Positions 1 through 6,921 are shown, counted from the first letter of the stretch. The stretch: DNA of 10,313 bases from an uncultured Fibrobacter sp. (GCA_937891805.1 CALATK010000207.1:1-10313), one strand, 5' to 3'. Numbers and translations: made by a program. The notes: generated by a model not told the origin, from the sequence alone.

Positions 1-555
1 TACGCTGTCTGCGTCTGCAGCTTCAAAGCCTGCCGCAGCGATTAAGTTCTTTAAGATACGGCGGTCATTGATGCGGATTTTAAAGTTTTCAATGCCGATA
101 TTAAGTAATGCTTTTGCTGTTGTATCAATCAGCTCTACTTCACAGTTGGTGGAAGAGGAGCCTAAAATATCGATATCACACTGTACGAATTCGCGGAGAC
201 GGCCCTTCTGTGCCTTTTCGTAGCGGAAAAGTCGCGGCATAGAGAACCACTTGAAGGGCTTTTTCAGTTCCCTGGCCTTCTGGATGACCAGGCGGGCAAG
301 GGTCGGGGTCATTTCGGGGCGGAGCGCGATTTCGCGGTCGCCTTTGTCCTTGAAGTTGTAGAGCTGGCTTACGATTTCTTCGCCGGACTTGCCCGTATAA
401 AGCTCCAGATGCTCGAACATGGGGCCTTCGTATTCTTCGTAGGCGAAACTTTCGGCGGTGCTCCGCCAAGTGTCAAAGATGTAGTTCTGGATGCGCTGCG
501 CTTCCGGGTAAAAATCGCGGGTGCCCTTGGGCAACTGAGGGATAGAAATGCTCAT
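1..555 (-). CDS. hisS: Histidyl-tRNA synthetase, N-terminal 185 residues (runs off left edge)
   Basis: This enzyme charges tRNA-His with histidine in the cytoplasm. Reading the minus strand from the ATG at 555 gives 185 residues with no stop to the window edge. The start region reads PKGTRDFYPE (residues 9-18), typical of class II HisRS. ALRPEMTPTLARLV (77-90) is the conserved segment carrying the substrate-binding Glu and Thr. FRYEKAQKGRLREF (110-123) is class II motif 2 with its ATP-binding arginines. The rest of the catalytic domain and the anticodon-binding domain lie outside the window. I see no Shine-Dalgarno site before the ATG. A -10-like TAAATT ends 10 nt upstream, so the mRNA may be almost leaderless. 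From about residue 128 onward, codon use and GC content change abruptly (see findings). The gene is divergent from the beta-helix gene. Family assignment is secure; only the left part is missing. Confidence 0.95.
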   Translation of the reverse strand, partial: MSISIPQLPKGTRDFYPEAQRIQNYIFDTWRSTAESFAYEEYEGPMFEHLELYTGKSGEEIVSQLYNFKDKGDREIALRPEMTPTLARLVIQKARELKKPFKWFSMPRLFRYEKAQKGRLREFVQCDIDILGSSSTNCEVELIDTTAKALLNIGIENFKIRINDRRILKNLIAAAGFEAADADSV

Positions 556-565
556 AGTGGGCGAA

Positions 566-571
566 AATTTA
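566..571 (-). promoter_or_regulatory. Candidate -10 box of hisS
   Basis: On the minus strand TAAATT follows TTTTC and is followed by TTCG, then the hisS ATG 10 nt after the hexamer. It fits the recurring TATATTT(G/C)G pattern seen before mscS, wzc, ssrA and mfd. No convincing -35 hexamer is visible. Transcription would start only about 3-4 nt before the ATG. Confidence 0.4.
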
Positions 572-645
572 GAAAATTGGGCGTTTTGCGGGCTGAAATG
601 GGTTGTGAAAGTCCGTTGAAAAAGGGTCGTTTTACATTTTTTTCC

Positions 646-651
646 TAATTA
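646..651 (+). promoter_or_regulatory. Weak candidate -10 box for the beta-helix gene
   Basis: TAATTA follows a T-rich run and a C, resembling the T-run plus CTATATT pattern of the other promoters here, though it lacks the trailing TGG. It would give a leader of about 50 nt that includes the Shine-Dalgarno at 701-706. TTATAA at 666-671 is an alternative. The 156-bp hisS/beta-helix gap holds nothing else I can identify. Confidence 0.2.
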
Positions 652-700
652 AGTGTGCTTTCCCGTTATAAAAAGAATATATTACTGAAGGGGAGCATTT

Positions 701-706
701 GGAAGG
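701..706 (+). promoter_or_regulatory. Ribosome binding site selecting ATG 712
   Basis: GGAAGG lies 5 nt before the ATG at 712. An in-frame GTG at 655 would extend the protein by 19 residues but has no Shine-Dalgarno and would bury the signal peptide, so 712 is preferred. Confidence 0.65.
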
Positions 707-711
707 TGTCT

Positions 712-2631
712 ATGAGTCTTTTTCAAGGAAGAAGTTTTGTGGTGTTGTGCATGGTGGCCGCCAGTTCCATGTCGGTTGCCTTCGCCAAACAGGTGAATGT
801 TTCTACTACTACCGAATTGACTTCGGCTACTTTGAATGCCAAGGCGGGGGATACCATCTGGGTAGCTTCGGGCAAGTATGAACTGCCCTCATCCAACTGC
901 CAAAACGACAAGTTCGTGAACGAGACTGGCCGCGATTGTGGCCGCATCTGGCTTGGTGCCGACGGCACAAAGGACAATCCCATAGTTCTCGCAGGTTCAG
1001 ACCCTGCAAATTCTCCTGAGATTTACGGTACTGCGGTCAACAGCAACTACGGCATCCACGTAACGGGGAATTACGTTGTTCTTAAAAACCTGAAAATTCA
1101 TACCTTCAGTAAGGGCGTGGTGTTCGATAATTCTGTCGGTGCCCTGATGGAAGACTGCGAGGTGTACCACACCGGAACGGAACTGGTCCATGTTCGCGAT
1201 TCCAGCCAGCAGGTGACCCTGAACCGTAACTTTATTCATGGTTCTGGGTTCGATGTTGCCCAGTACGGTGAAGGTATTTATGTTGGCACTTACTATAAGG
1301 GTTGGGCGTCGTCGCAGCAGTCCGATAAGAATGCCGGTTTTTGGGGCGAAAGTGCATCGCAACACCGTTATAGTGGTTATGACTGGCGCGTGAATGATAC
1401 GAAGATTACATGCAATATTGTGAAGGCGACAACGGCCGAGAACATTGACGTGAAGGAGGGAACTGTCAGGGGCGTTGTCCAGGGTAACATGTTTATTGGG
1501 GATAGTACCAATTATGATGGCCAGGTGGACCATGATGACGCCAATATCGACATGAAGGGTGCTTCCTGGACCGTTACCGGAAACTACTTCTACAATTCGC
1601 TCAAGCAGGGATTGCCCTACTACAATTCCCATTTCCGTTACTATGTAGAGGAAGTGGTGATGCCTGCAGATGGAAATAAATCGGGATCCAATGTAGGCAA
1701 GTATGAATCTTTTGTCAATTATCCGGTCACCGCCGATAAGTATGCTCAGAATGGCTGGTGCGACAACAGCGGCACTGACAAGAACGACTGCGTAGAAAGC
1801 AAGAACCACGTGGTAGAGGAAATACGGGATGTCCGCAATGACTGTGCGGAACTTTTCAAGATACCGGAGTCCGGCATCGGGTATTCGTCAAGCTTTACGC
1901 CGCCGTCCAGTGCGTCGGTCAACCCGTCCAGTTCTTCTTCGGCCATTTCCTCTTCGGGAAGTACCTCTTATGAGACCGTGCGTTACGAAGCGGAAGATGC
2001 GACTTGCACCGGGTGTACTGAAAAGACAAATCAGGCTGCATCGGGCGGTAAATATATGCGCACCGAAACGACGGGCAATATCACCTTCAATGTCAATGTA
2101 CCTACTGCTGGGACATACACGGTCACAATCCGTTTCAGCAACACTGCTTCAAACGCCAAGACTCAGGATATCTACGTAAACGGAACCAAGGTGAAATCCC
2201 AGGAATTCCCGGTGACCCTTGAAGGAAACTTGGGCGGGGCTGCCGCGGCCTTTGAGGATATGCCGGTTCAGGTATCGCTGAAGGCGGGGGCCAATACCTT
2301 CGCTATCATCAAGAACTGGGGGCATGTGGACATTGACTACATCGAGGTGGCTGTTCCCAATCAAGGCGGCTCGTCATCGTTGTCTCCGAAATCTAATCCC
2401 TCTATTGTGGCAAAAGTTCCTCTGTTCAGGGCCTATGCCGCAGGCAAGTCCATTTGGCTCGAAGGTGCCGTGCCGGGGCAGTCCTTCGCCATCATGGACA
2501 TGCAGGGTAGGGTGATTCGTTCAGGAATCGTACCCAGAACAGGGGGCCTTGAAATTAAAATAAATCATGCCGGAGCTTATCTTGTGCGTGTTGGGTCGGC
2601 TGTGCAAACTGTGAAAAAAGCAATGCGATAG
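712..2631 (+). CDS. Secreted right-handed beta-helix protein with CBM6/CBM35-like module and C-terminal sorting-like domain
   Basis: This is a 639-residue extracellular or surface protein. Residues 1-25 form a signal peptide ending in VAFA before KQ. Residues 26 to about 385 begin with a segment typical of parallel beta-helix proteins (AGDTIWVASGKY), followed by repeated turns such as NYVVLKNLKIH, ALMEDCEVYHTG and VTLNRNFIHGSG. This fold is common in polysaccharide lyases and glycoside hydrolases, but I cannot place it in a named family or identify catalytic residues. A Ser/Pro linker spans about 392-419. Residues 423-547 (YEAEDAT, SGGKYM, NWGHVDIDYIEVA) resemble a CBM6/CBM35 carbohydrate-binding module, with Cys432 and Cys435 near its start. 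After a second linker, residues 577-639 contain MDMQGRVIRSG, AGAYLVRV and a basic end, resembling type IX-style C-terminal sorting domains. It is probably monocistronic: divergent from hisS and followed by a terminator. Substrate is unknown; pectin or hemicellulose cleavage is only a guess. Confidence 0.85.
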   Translation: MSLFQGRSFVVLCMVAASSMSVAFAKQVNVSTTTELTSATLNAKAGDTIWVASGKYELPSSNCQNDKFVNETGRDCGRIWLGADGTKDNPIVLAGSDPANSPEIYGTAVNSNYGIHVTGNYVVLKNLKIHTFSKGVVFDNSVGALMEDCEVYHTGTELVHVRDSSQQVTLNRNFIHGSGFDVAQYGEGIYVGTYYKGWASSQQSDKNAGFWGESASQHRYSGYDWRVNDTKITCNIVKATTAENIDVKEGTVRGVVQGNMFIGDSTNYDGQVDHDDANIDMKGASWTVTGNYFYNSLKQGLPYYNSHFRYYVEEVVMPADGNKSGSNVGKYESFVNYPVTADKYAQNGWCDNSGTDKNDCVESKNHVVEEIRDVRNDCAELFKIPESGIGYSSSFTPPSSASVNPSSSSSAISSSGSTSYETVRYEAEDATCTGCTEKTNQAASGGKYMRTETTGNITFNVNVPTAGTYTVTIRFSNTASNAKTQDIYVNGTKVKSQEFPVTLEGNLGGAAAAFEDMPVQVSLKAGANTFAIIKNWGHVDIDYIEVAVPNQGGSSSLSPKSNPSIVAKVPLFRAYAAGKSIWLEGAVPGQSFAIMDMQGRVIRSGIVPRTGGLEIKINHAGAYLVRVGSAVQTVKKAMR

Positions 2632-2672
2632 AATAGACCACAGTTTTTTGAAAACAACCTGTAATCTGGTTA

Positions 2673-2711
2673 AAAGGGAATCTAAAGCAGATTCCCTTTA
2701 CTGTTTTTTTT
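2673..2711 (+). terminator. Intrinsic terminator of the beta-helix gene
   Basis: An 11-bp perfect stem (AAAGGGAATCT at 2673-2683 with AGATTCCCTTT at 2689-2699) closes a 5-nt loop. Four bases later comes a run of eight T (2704-2711). The gap before the T-run is slightly long, but the hairpin is otherwise canonical. The T-run merges into the -10 box of the next gene. Confidence 0.8.
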
Positions 2712-2716
2712 ATATT
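2711..2716 (+). promoter_or_regulatory. Candidate -10 box of the mscS-galE unit
   Basis: TATATT followed by TCG ends exactly 10 nt before the mscS ATG. The upstream T-run belongs to the preceding terminator. No -35 hexamer stands out. Start of transcription would fall about 3-4 nt before the ATG. A second TATAAT occurs at 2733-2738, inside the ORF, and would serve an internal ATG at 2760. Confidence 0.4.
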
Positions 2717-2726
2717 TCGACTCATC

Positions 2727-3578
2727 ATGGGATATAATTTGGATTTTTTTCGAGAGGGAATGAATTCCTTGCTCCAGCACTCCCTGGTGCAGCGACTGGT
2801 ACTAGCTCTGGTTGTGCTTGGGTTGGCTAAGGTCTTGCTCATTTTTCTCAAGTATATTCTTGCAAAAGCTGAAATTAGGGGGATGGATGCCTCGGCCAGG
2901 CCGCTTGTCTACTCTCTTTTTTCTTACGCTATCTATGTAGTGACTCTTTTGTTGGTCCTTCATATTGCTGGCGTAAATACCGCCGGCTTGGTCGCCATGG
3001 TAGGAGCGGCGAGCCTAGCCATTGGTTTGGCTTTAAAGGATACCCTGTCCAATATAGCGTCTGGACTTTTGCTAATGTTCCTTCGTCCTTTCAAAGCTGG
3101 GGATTACATAGAGTGTGGCCAGGTGAAGGGTCGCATAAAGGGTATCGGGTTGTTCAATACGACCTTGGTCTCCTTGGATGGCTTGTATATTTTTTCTCCC
3201 AATAGTTCCTTGTGGGGAAATCCCATTGTAAATTTCAGTAAGAATGCGACAAGGCGCCTTGAAATTTCGGTGGGAATCGGCTATGAAGATTCTACTGATG
3301 TCGCTCTGAATGTTTTACGGGATATGGTTGGGAACGATAAACGTTTTCTGAAAGACCCTGCTCCACAGTTTTTTGTGGCGGCTCTTTCGGATAGCTCTGT
3401 AAAGGTGTCTTTTCGGGCATGGGTAAAAAATTCGGATTACTTCGATTTGTTGTGGATGTGCACGGACGAGGTAAAACAACGCTTTGGGGCTGCTGGCATC
3501 TCGATTCCGTTTCCCCAGCAAACTGTGCACTTGCAGAATCCAGTGCCAGTTAATTCAGATTTAGATCAAAAGGAATAG
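2727..3578 (+). CDS. mscS: MscS-family small-conductance mechanosensitive channel
   Basis: This inner-membrane channel opens under membrane tension to release solutes during hypo-osmotic shock. At 283 residues it is close to E. coli MscS (286). Three membrane segments are visible at about 22-44, 62-83 and 86-118. The pore-lining TM3 reads GAASLAIGLALKDTLSN (93-109). Leu97 and Leu101 match the E. coli gate leucines 105 and 109, while Lys104 and Asp105 replace E. coli Gln112 and Gly113. LRPFKAGDYIE (119-129) starts the cytoplasmic beta domain. SPNSSLWGNPIVNFS (157-171) and AAGISIPFPQ (255-264) are family hallmarks. There is no Shine-Dalgarno before ATG 2727. An internal ATG at 2760 has GAGGGA too close to it and would remove 11 residues. 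galE follows 9 nt after the stop, so the two are likely co-transcribed. The symbol denotes the family; a specific paralogue is not resolved. Confidence 0.9.
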   Translation: MGYNLDFFREGMNSLLQHSLVQRLVLALVVLGLAKVLLIFLKYILAKAEIRGMDASARPLVYSLFSYAIYVVTLLLVLHIAGVNTAGLVAMVGAASLAIGLALKDTLSNIASGLLLMFLRPFKAGDYIECGQVKGRIKGIGLFNTTLVSLDGLYIFSPNSSLWGNPIVNFSKNATRRLEISVGIGYEDSTDVALNVLRDMVGNDKRFLKDPAPQFFVAALSDSSVKVSFRAWVKNSDYFDLLWMCTDEVKQRFGAAGISIPFPQQTVHLQNPVPVNSDLDQKE

Positions 3579-3587
3579 GGCTTGAAA

Positions 3588-4604
3588 ATGAATATTGCTG
3601 TCCTTGGTGGTGCGGGTTATATCGCGAGTCATACGATTGTTGAACTGGACAAGGCGGGGCATTCCGTGGTTGCGGTAGATAACCTTGTCAATTCTTGCGA
3701 AGAATCTCTCCGCAGGGTTTCAAAGATTATTGGTAAAGAAGTGCCCTTTGTGAGGGCGGACGTCCGCGATGCTGTTGCCATGGATTCCTTGTTCAAACAG
3801 AATAAATTTGACGCCTGCATTCATTTTGCCGGACTCAAGGCCGTTGGGGAGTCTGTGGAGAAGCCTCTGGAGTACTACGAGAACAATATGAACGCCACGT
3901 TCGTGTTGCTCAATGCAATGCGTAATAACGGAGTCAAGAACATTATCTTTTCTTCTTCGGCTACGGTCTATGGCAATCCGGCAGAAATTCCCATTACCGA
4001 GAACTGCCCCAAGGGCGCTATCACCAACCCTTACGGTCAGACCAAGTCCATGCTGGAACAGGTGCTGATGGATTTGCAGAAGTCCGACCCCGAATGGAAT
4101 GTGGTGCTGCTGCGCTACTTCAACCCTATCGGGGCGCATCCCAGTGGTCTCATTGGCGAGGATCCTAACGGGATACCCAACAACCTGATGCCCTATATTT
4201 CTCAGACGGCAGTGGGAATTCGCAAGGAATTGGGTGTATTCGGTAATGATTACGATACTCCCGACGGAACGGGTGTTCGCGATTATATTCACGTGTGTGA
4301 TCTTGCTGCAGGTCACGTGAGCGCCCTAAAGGCTATAGAACGTAATTGCGGCCTTGCCATTTACAATTTGGGAACGGGACACGGATATTCCGTGTTGGAT
4401 GTGGTCAATGCTTTTGAGCGGGTGAACGGGGTCAAGGTGCCCTATAGCATTAAACCCCGCCGTGCAGGGGATATTGCCACCTGCTATTGCAACCCCGAAA
4501 AAGCCTATAAAGAATTGGGTTGGAAAGCTCAGTTCGGCATTGAGGAGATGTGTCGCGACGCCTGGAATTGGCAGAAGAACAATCCCAAAGGCTATCGGGG
4601 CTAG
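3588..4604 (+). CDS. galE: UDP-glucose (probably also UDP-GlcNAc) 4-epimerase
   Basis: This cytoplasmic NAD-dependent enzyme interconverts UDP-glucose and UDP-galactose, feeding the Leloir pathway and surface glycan synthesis. From ATG 3588 it is 338 residues, the same length as E. coli GalE. The Rossmann motif is GGAGYIASHT (7-16), with Ala where the third Gly normally sits. Catalytic Ser124 (in SSSATVYG), Tyr149 and Lys153 (YGQTK) fall at the same numbers as in E. coli. RYFNPIGAHPSG (176-187) and RDYIHVCDLA (231-240) are typical. ATCYCNP places Cys299 at the position of E. coli Tyr299, the substrate-size gate. AGGG at 3577-3580 sits 7 nt before the ATG and overlaps the mscS stop codon. A TTG at 3582 is an in-frame alternative adding two residues. 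Linkage to wzc supports a role in polysaccharide precursor supply. Confidence 0.95.
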   Translation: MNIAVLGGAGYIASHTIVELDKAGHSVVAVDNLVNSCEESLRRVSKIIGKEVPFVRADVRDAVAMDSLFKQNKFDACIHFAGLKAVGESVEKPLEYYENNMNATFVLLNAMRNNGVKNIIFSSSATVYGNPAEIPITENCPKGAITNPYGQTKSMLEQVLMDLQKSDPEWNVVLLRYFNPIGAHPSGLIGEDPNGIPNNLMPYISQTAVGIRKELGVFGNDYDTPDGTGVRDYIHVCDLAAGHVSALKAIERNCGLAIYNLGTGHGYSVLDVVNAFERVNGVKVPYSIKPRRAGDIATCYCNPEKAYKELGWKAQFGIEEMCRDAWNWQKNNPKGYRG

Positions 4605-4612
4605 TTTTTTTC

Positions 4613-4618
4613 TATACT
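4613..4618 (+). promoter_or_regulatory. Candidate -10 box of wzc
   Basis: A run of seven T plus C precedes TATACT, followed by TGG. The start codon is 28 nt downstream, giving a short A/T-rich leader of about 20 nt without a Shine-Dalgarno site. It matches the window's recurring motif. Read-through from galE is also possible, since no terminator hairpin lies in the 42-bp gap. Confidence 0.35.
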
Positions 4619-4646
4619 TGGTAAAAAATTAAAAATCGGTTTTTGA

Positions 4647-6782
4647 ATGTCTGAAAACGAACAGAGAGCAACAATTAGTTTGGCGCAAATCCAAACCCCA
4701 CAGACCGGGGATACCATCACCTTGATGGAAGCCCTGGGAATTTTGTGGAAAAAGAAATTTGTATTGATCTTGTTCATGGTGGTTGGTGCCGCGATAGGTA
4801 TCCTGTTGGGTAACTGGATTCGTCCTCAGTACACCAGTGACGCACTTTTGCAGATTGACGTGAAGGGAAACAAGACCAGCAAGGCCATGGGCGAGATGGG
4901 CGCCCTTTTAGATGTGGCTAGCCCTGCCGATGCCGAAATTGAACTGATCAAGAGCCGCATGGTTCTTTCCAGTGTCGTTGAAGACGAACACCTTTGTTTC
5001 AAGGCTTCCCCTGTTGGCCGTCTGGATCGATTGATGCACCAAGAAGGCCGTATGGATTTGGAATACCTCTATATTCCGGAAAGGGCTAGGGATGGTGTAT
5101 GGAAAGCTGTGGTAACAGGCCCCGGTTCTTACGTGGTGGTCACTCCCGAGGGTTCTGCTCTCGTAGAAGGAGTGGTCGGGGACATGATCAAGGCTCCCTA
5201 TGCAGACGATACCTTGGCAATCCGTGTGAATTTCTTGCGGGCTCAAGAGGGAAAGGTGTTTGTGCTTTCTCAAATAAACGCCTTGTCTGCAATAAGGTCC
5301 TTGGCGAAAGGCTTGAATGTTGCTGAGAAGGGCAAGAAATCGGGTATTATTTCGGTATCCTATTCTCACCGTTTCCCGGACAGGGCGGCCGCAATTCTGA
5401 ACAGTGTCGCCAATACATATCTGCGTCAGAATGTTGAAATGCGCAGTGCCGAGGCTGAAAAGACTCTAGAGTTTTTAGAAGAACAACTGCCGGGGGTCAA
5501 GGCCAAGTTGGATAGTGCTGAAAAGGTGCTTGCCGACTATCGTTACAAGATAGGCTCTGTGGATATGACGGGTGAAACTCAAGTGCACTTGCAAAAAGAG
5601 GTGGACTTGCAGAAGCAGATTCTCCAGATGGAGCAGGAACGCCAGAGGGTGACCCGCTTGTTCAAGGCCGAACACCCCAACGTGCTTACGTTGAACAAGC
5701 AATTAGACAAACTGCGTAAAGAACTGGCTAAACTCAAGGTCAAGGCAGAGAAAATGCCTTTGACCCAGCAAGAGGTGATGCGCCTCCAGGAAGAGGTCCA
5801 GGTAAACAACGCCCTTTATACCACCATGCTGAACAATATCCAGCAGCTCCGCGTGGTTCGGGCTGGCGAGGTGGGTAACGTGCGAGTGGTGGATTTTGCC
5901 CAGGTGGAGTCGAAACCCAGCAAACCCAAGAAGTTCAACATTCTCGTTTGTTCCGTTGCTGCAAGCTTTATGCTTGGAGTGCTGCTGGTGTTTTTGCTGC
6001 GTATGCTTAGGAATGGCGTTCGTAGTTCCCTTGAAGTTGAACGAGAAACAGACACGAGCGTCTATGCCAAGATTCCTGAATTTAAGGATGGTGTTAAATC
6101 ATTGGCTAGGGGCAAAAAGCACAAGGCTTTGGTCCTTACCGCTCCGGACAACCCTGCTTGCGAAGCTATGCGTTCTTTACAGACGGCAATCGATTTCTCG
6201 ATGTCAGACGAAAAGCGCGTGATGATGGTTACCGGGATGATTCCTGGCGTTGGAAAGTCGTTTGTAAGCATCAATCTGGCAACCCTTTACGCCATGTCGG
6301 GCAAGAAGGTTTTGCTTATAGATGCGGATATGCGCCGCGGCGTGCATCACAGCGGCAAAAAATATGGCCTTGCCGATGCCCTGTGTGGCAAGTGCAACTT
6401 GCAAGAGGCTGTGTCTATTGCCGAGGTAGAAAATCTCTTCATTATGGGCGCTGGCAATGCGACCATTGCACCTACGGACATGCTGAGAGGGGGTTCTTTT
6501 GAGCAACTCCTCCATTTGGCCAAGCAACATTTTGACGTGGTTGTCGTGGATACTCCGCCTATGGACCTGGTGACAGACGCCGAGCTAATTTGCGGATTGG
6601 TGGACTTCAACCTGCTTGTTCTTCACTATGGCAAGCATTCCATGGATTCTATCAAGGATGCGGTGGGCCGTCTCAAGCGCTATAGTGAAAAGCCTTGTGC
6701 CTTTGTGATGAACCATTGTGAGCACGAGCCGGGCCATTATTACGGCCATTACTACGGCAAGTATTACAGTAAAAAGAAATAG
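4647..6782 (+). CDS. wzc: Wzc-type polysaccharide co-polymerase and tyrosine autokinase (BY-kinase)
   Basis: This 711-residue inner-membrane protein (E. coli Wzc is about 720) governs chain length and export of a capsule or exopolysaccharide. A Wzz-like N-terminal region contains TM1 at about 37-54. A large periplasmic part follows, rich in predicted coiled coil at about 265-400. A Pro/Lys-rich segment (ESKPSKPKK, 421-429) precedes TM2 at about 430-452. The cytoplasmic kinase has EAMRSLQTAIDF (506-517), the Walker A region TGMIPGVGKS (529-538), Walker A' KVLLIDADMRRG (553-564) and Walker B VVVVDTPP (631-638). The tail ends HYYGHYYGKYYSKKK with six tyrosines (698, 699, 702, 703, 706, 707), the expected autophosphorylation cluster. 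It is preceded by a His/Cys-rich stretch. No cognate phosphatase (Wzb), outer-membrane exporter (Wza) or glycosyltransferase is in the window. The start at 4647 has no visible Shine-Dalgarno. Confidence 0.9.
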   Translation: MSENEQRATISLAQIQTPQTGDTITLMEALGILWKKKFVLILFMVVGAAIGILLGNWIRPQYTSDALLQIDVKGNKTSKAMGEMGALLDVASPADAEIELIKSRMVLSSVVEDEHLCFKASPVGRLDRLMHQEGRMDLEYLYIPERARDGVWKAVVTGPGSYVVVTPEGSALVEGVVGDMIKAPYADDTLAIRVNFLRAQEGKVFVLSQINALSAIRSLAKGLNVAEKGKKSGIISVSYSHRFPDRAAAILNSVANTYLRQNVEMRSAEAEKTLEFLEEQLPGVKAKLDSAEKVLADYRYKIGSVDMTGETQVHLQKEVDLQKQILQMEQERQRVTRLFKAEHPNVLTLNKQLDKLRKELAKLKVKAEKMPLTQQEVMRLQEEVQVNNALYTTMLNNIQQLRVVRAGEVGNVRVVDFAQVESKPSKPKKFNILVCSVAASFMLGVLLVFLLRMLRNGVRSSLEVERETDTSVYAKIPEFKDGVKSLARGKKHKALVLTAPDNPACEAMRSLQTAIDFSMSDEKRVMMVTGMIPGVGKSFVSINLATLYAMSGKKVLLIDADMRRGVHHSGKKYGLADALCGKCNLQEAVSIAEVENLFIMGAGNATIAPTDMLRGGSFEQLLHLAKQHFDVVVVDTPPMDLVTDAELICGLVDFNLLVLHYGKHSMDSIKDAVGRLKRYSEKPCAFVMNHCEHEPGHYYGHYYGKYYSKKK

Positions 6783-6796
6783 CAAGGTGCTTTTCG

Positions 6797-6911
6797 GCAT
6801 CTAGTCGGAGCGGTCGTTGTGAGCAAAAAGCGCCTCGTATTAACGAGGCGTGTTTGCGAAAGCGAGGACCAGCCCTGCTGAAGAATCCAGCATCCAGTCC
6901 GAGCGGTCATT
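6797..6911. repeat. Intergenic element bounded by a degenerate 22-bp direct repeat
   Basis: Positions 6797-6818 and 6890-6911 match at 19 of 22 bases, both containing GAGCGGTC, with starts 93 bp apart. The DNA between holds a perfect 8-bp hairpin (6831-6850) and a 5-bp stem TGCTG/CAGCA. No ORF with coding character is visible. It may be an interspersed repeat unit or a remnant of one. Nothing else in the window resembles it. Confidence 0.5.
6825..6850 (-). terminator. Second hairpin terminator for minus-strand transcription
   Basis: On the minus strand CGCCTCGT pairs with ACGAGGCG across a TAAT loop, followed by C and five T (6829-6825). It would stop ssrA transcription that passes the hairpin next to the tmRNA 3' end. 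On the plus strand there is no T-run after the stem. Confidence 0.5.
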
Positions 6912-6921
6912 TTAGTAACAG

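Noticed and set aside
409..648. 79-residue plus-strand frame overlapping the hisS start
   Set aside because: It is antisense to the hisS N-terminus and runs into the divergent promoter region; no coding signature.
655..711. GTG start at 655 extending the beta-helix protein by 19 residues
   Set aside because: It lacks a Shine-Dalgarno and would place charged residues before an otherwise standard signal peptide; ATG 712 has GGAAGG at good spacing.
997..1809. 270-residue open frame on the minus strand inside the beta-helix gene
   Set aside because: It is fully antisense to a gene with clear domains; its product is rich in Val, Ile, His and Arg as expected from a mirrored reading, and no ribosome site or family resemblance is seen.
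4605..4611. Run of seven T after galE as a terminator
   Set aside because: No hairpin precedes it; it fits better as the T-tract of the wzc promoter motif.
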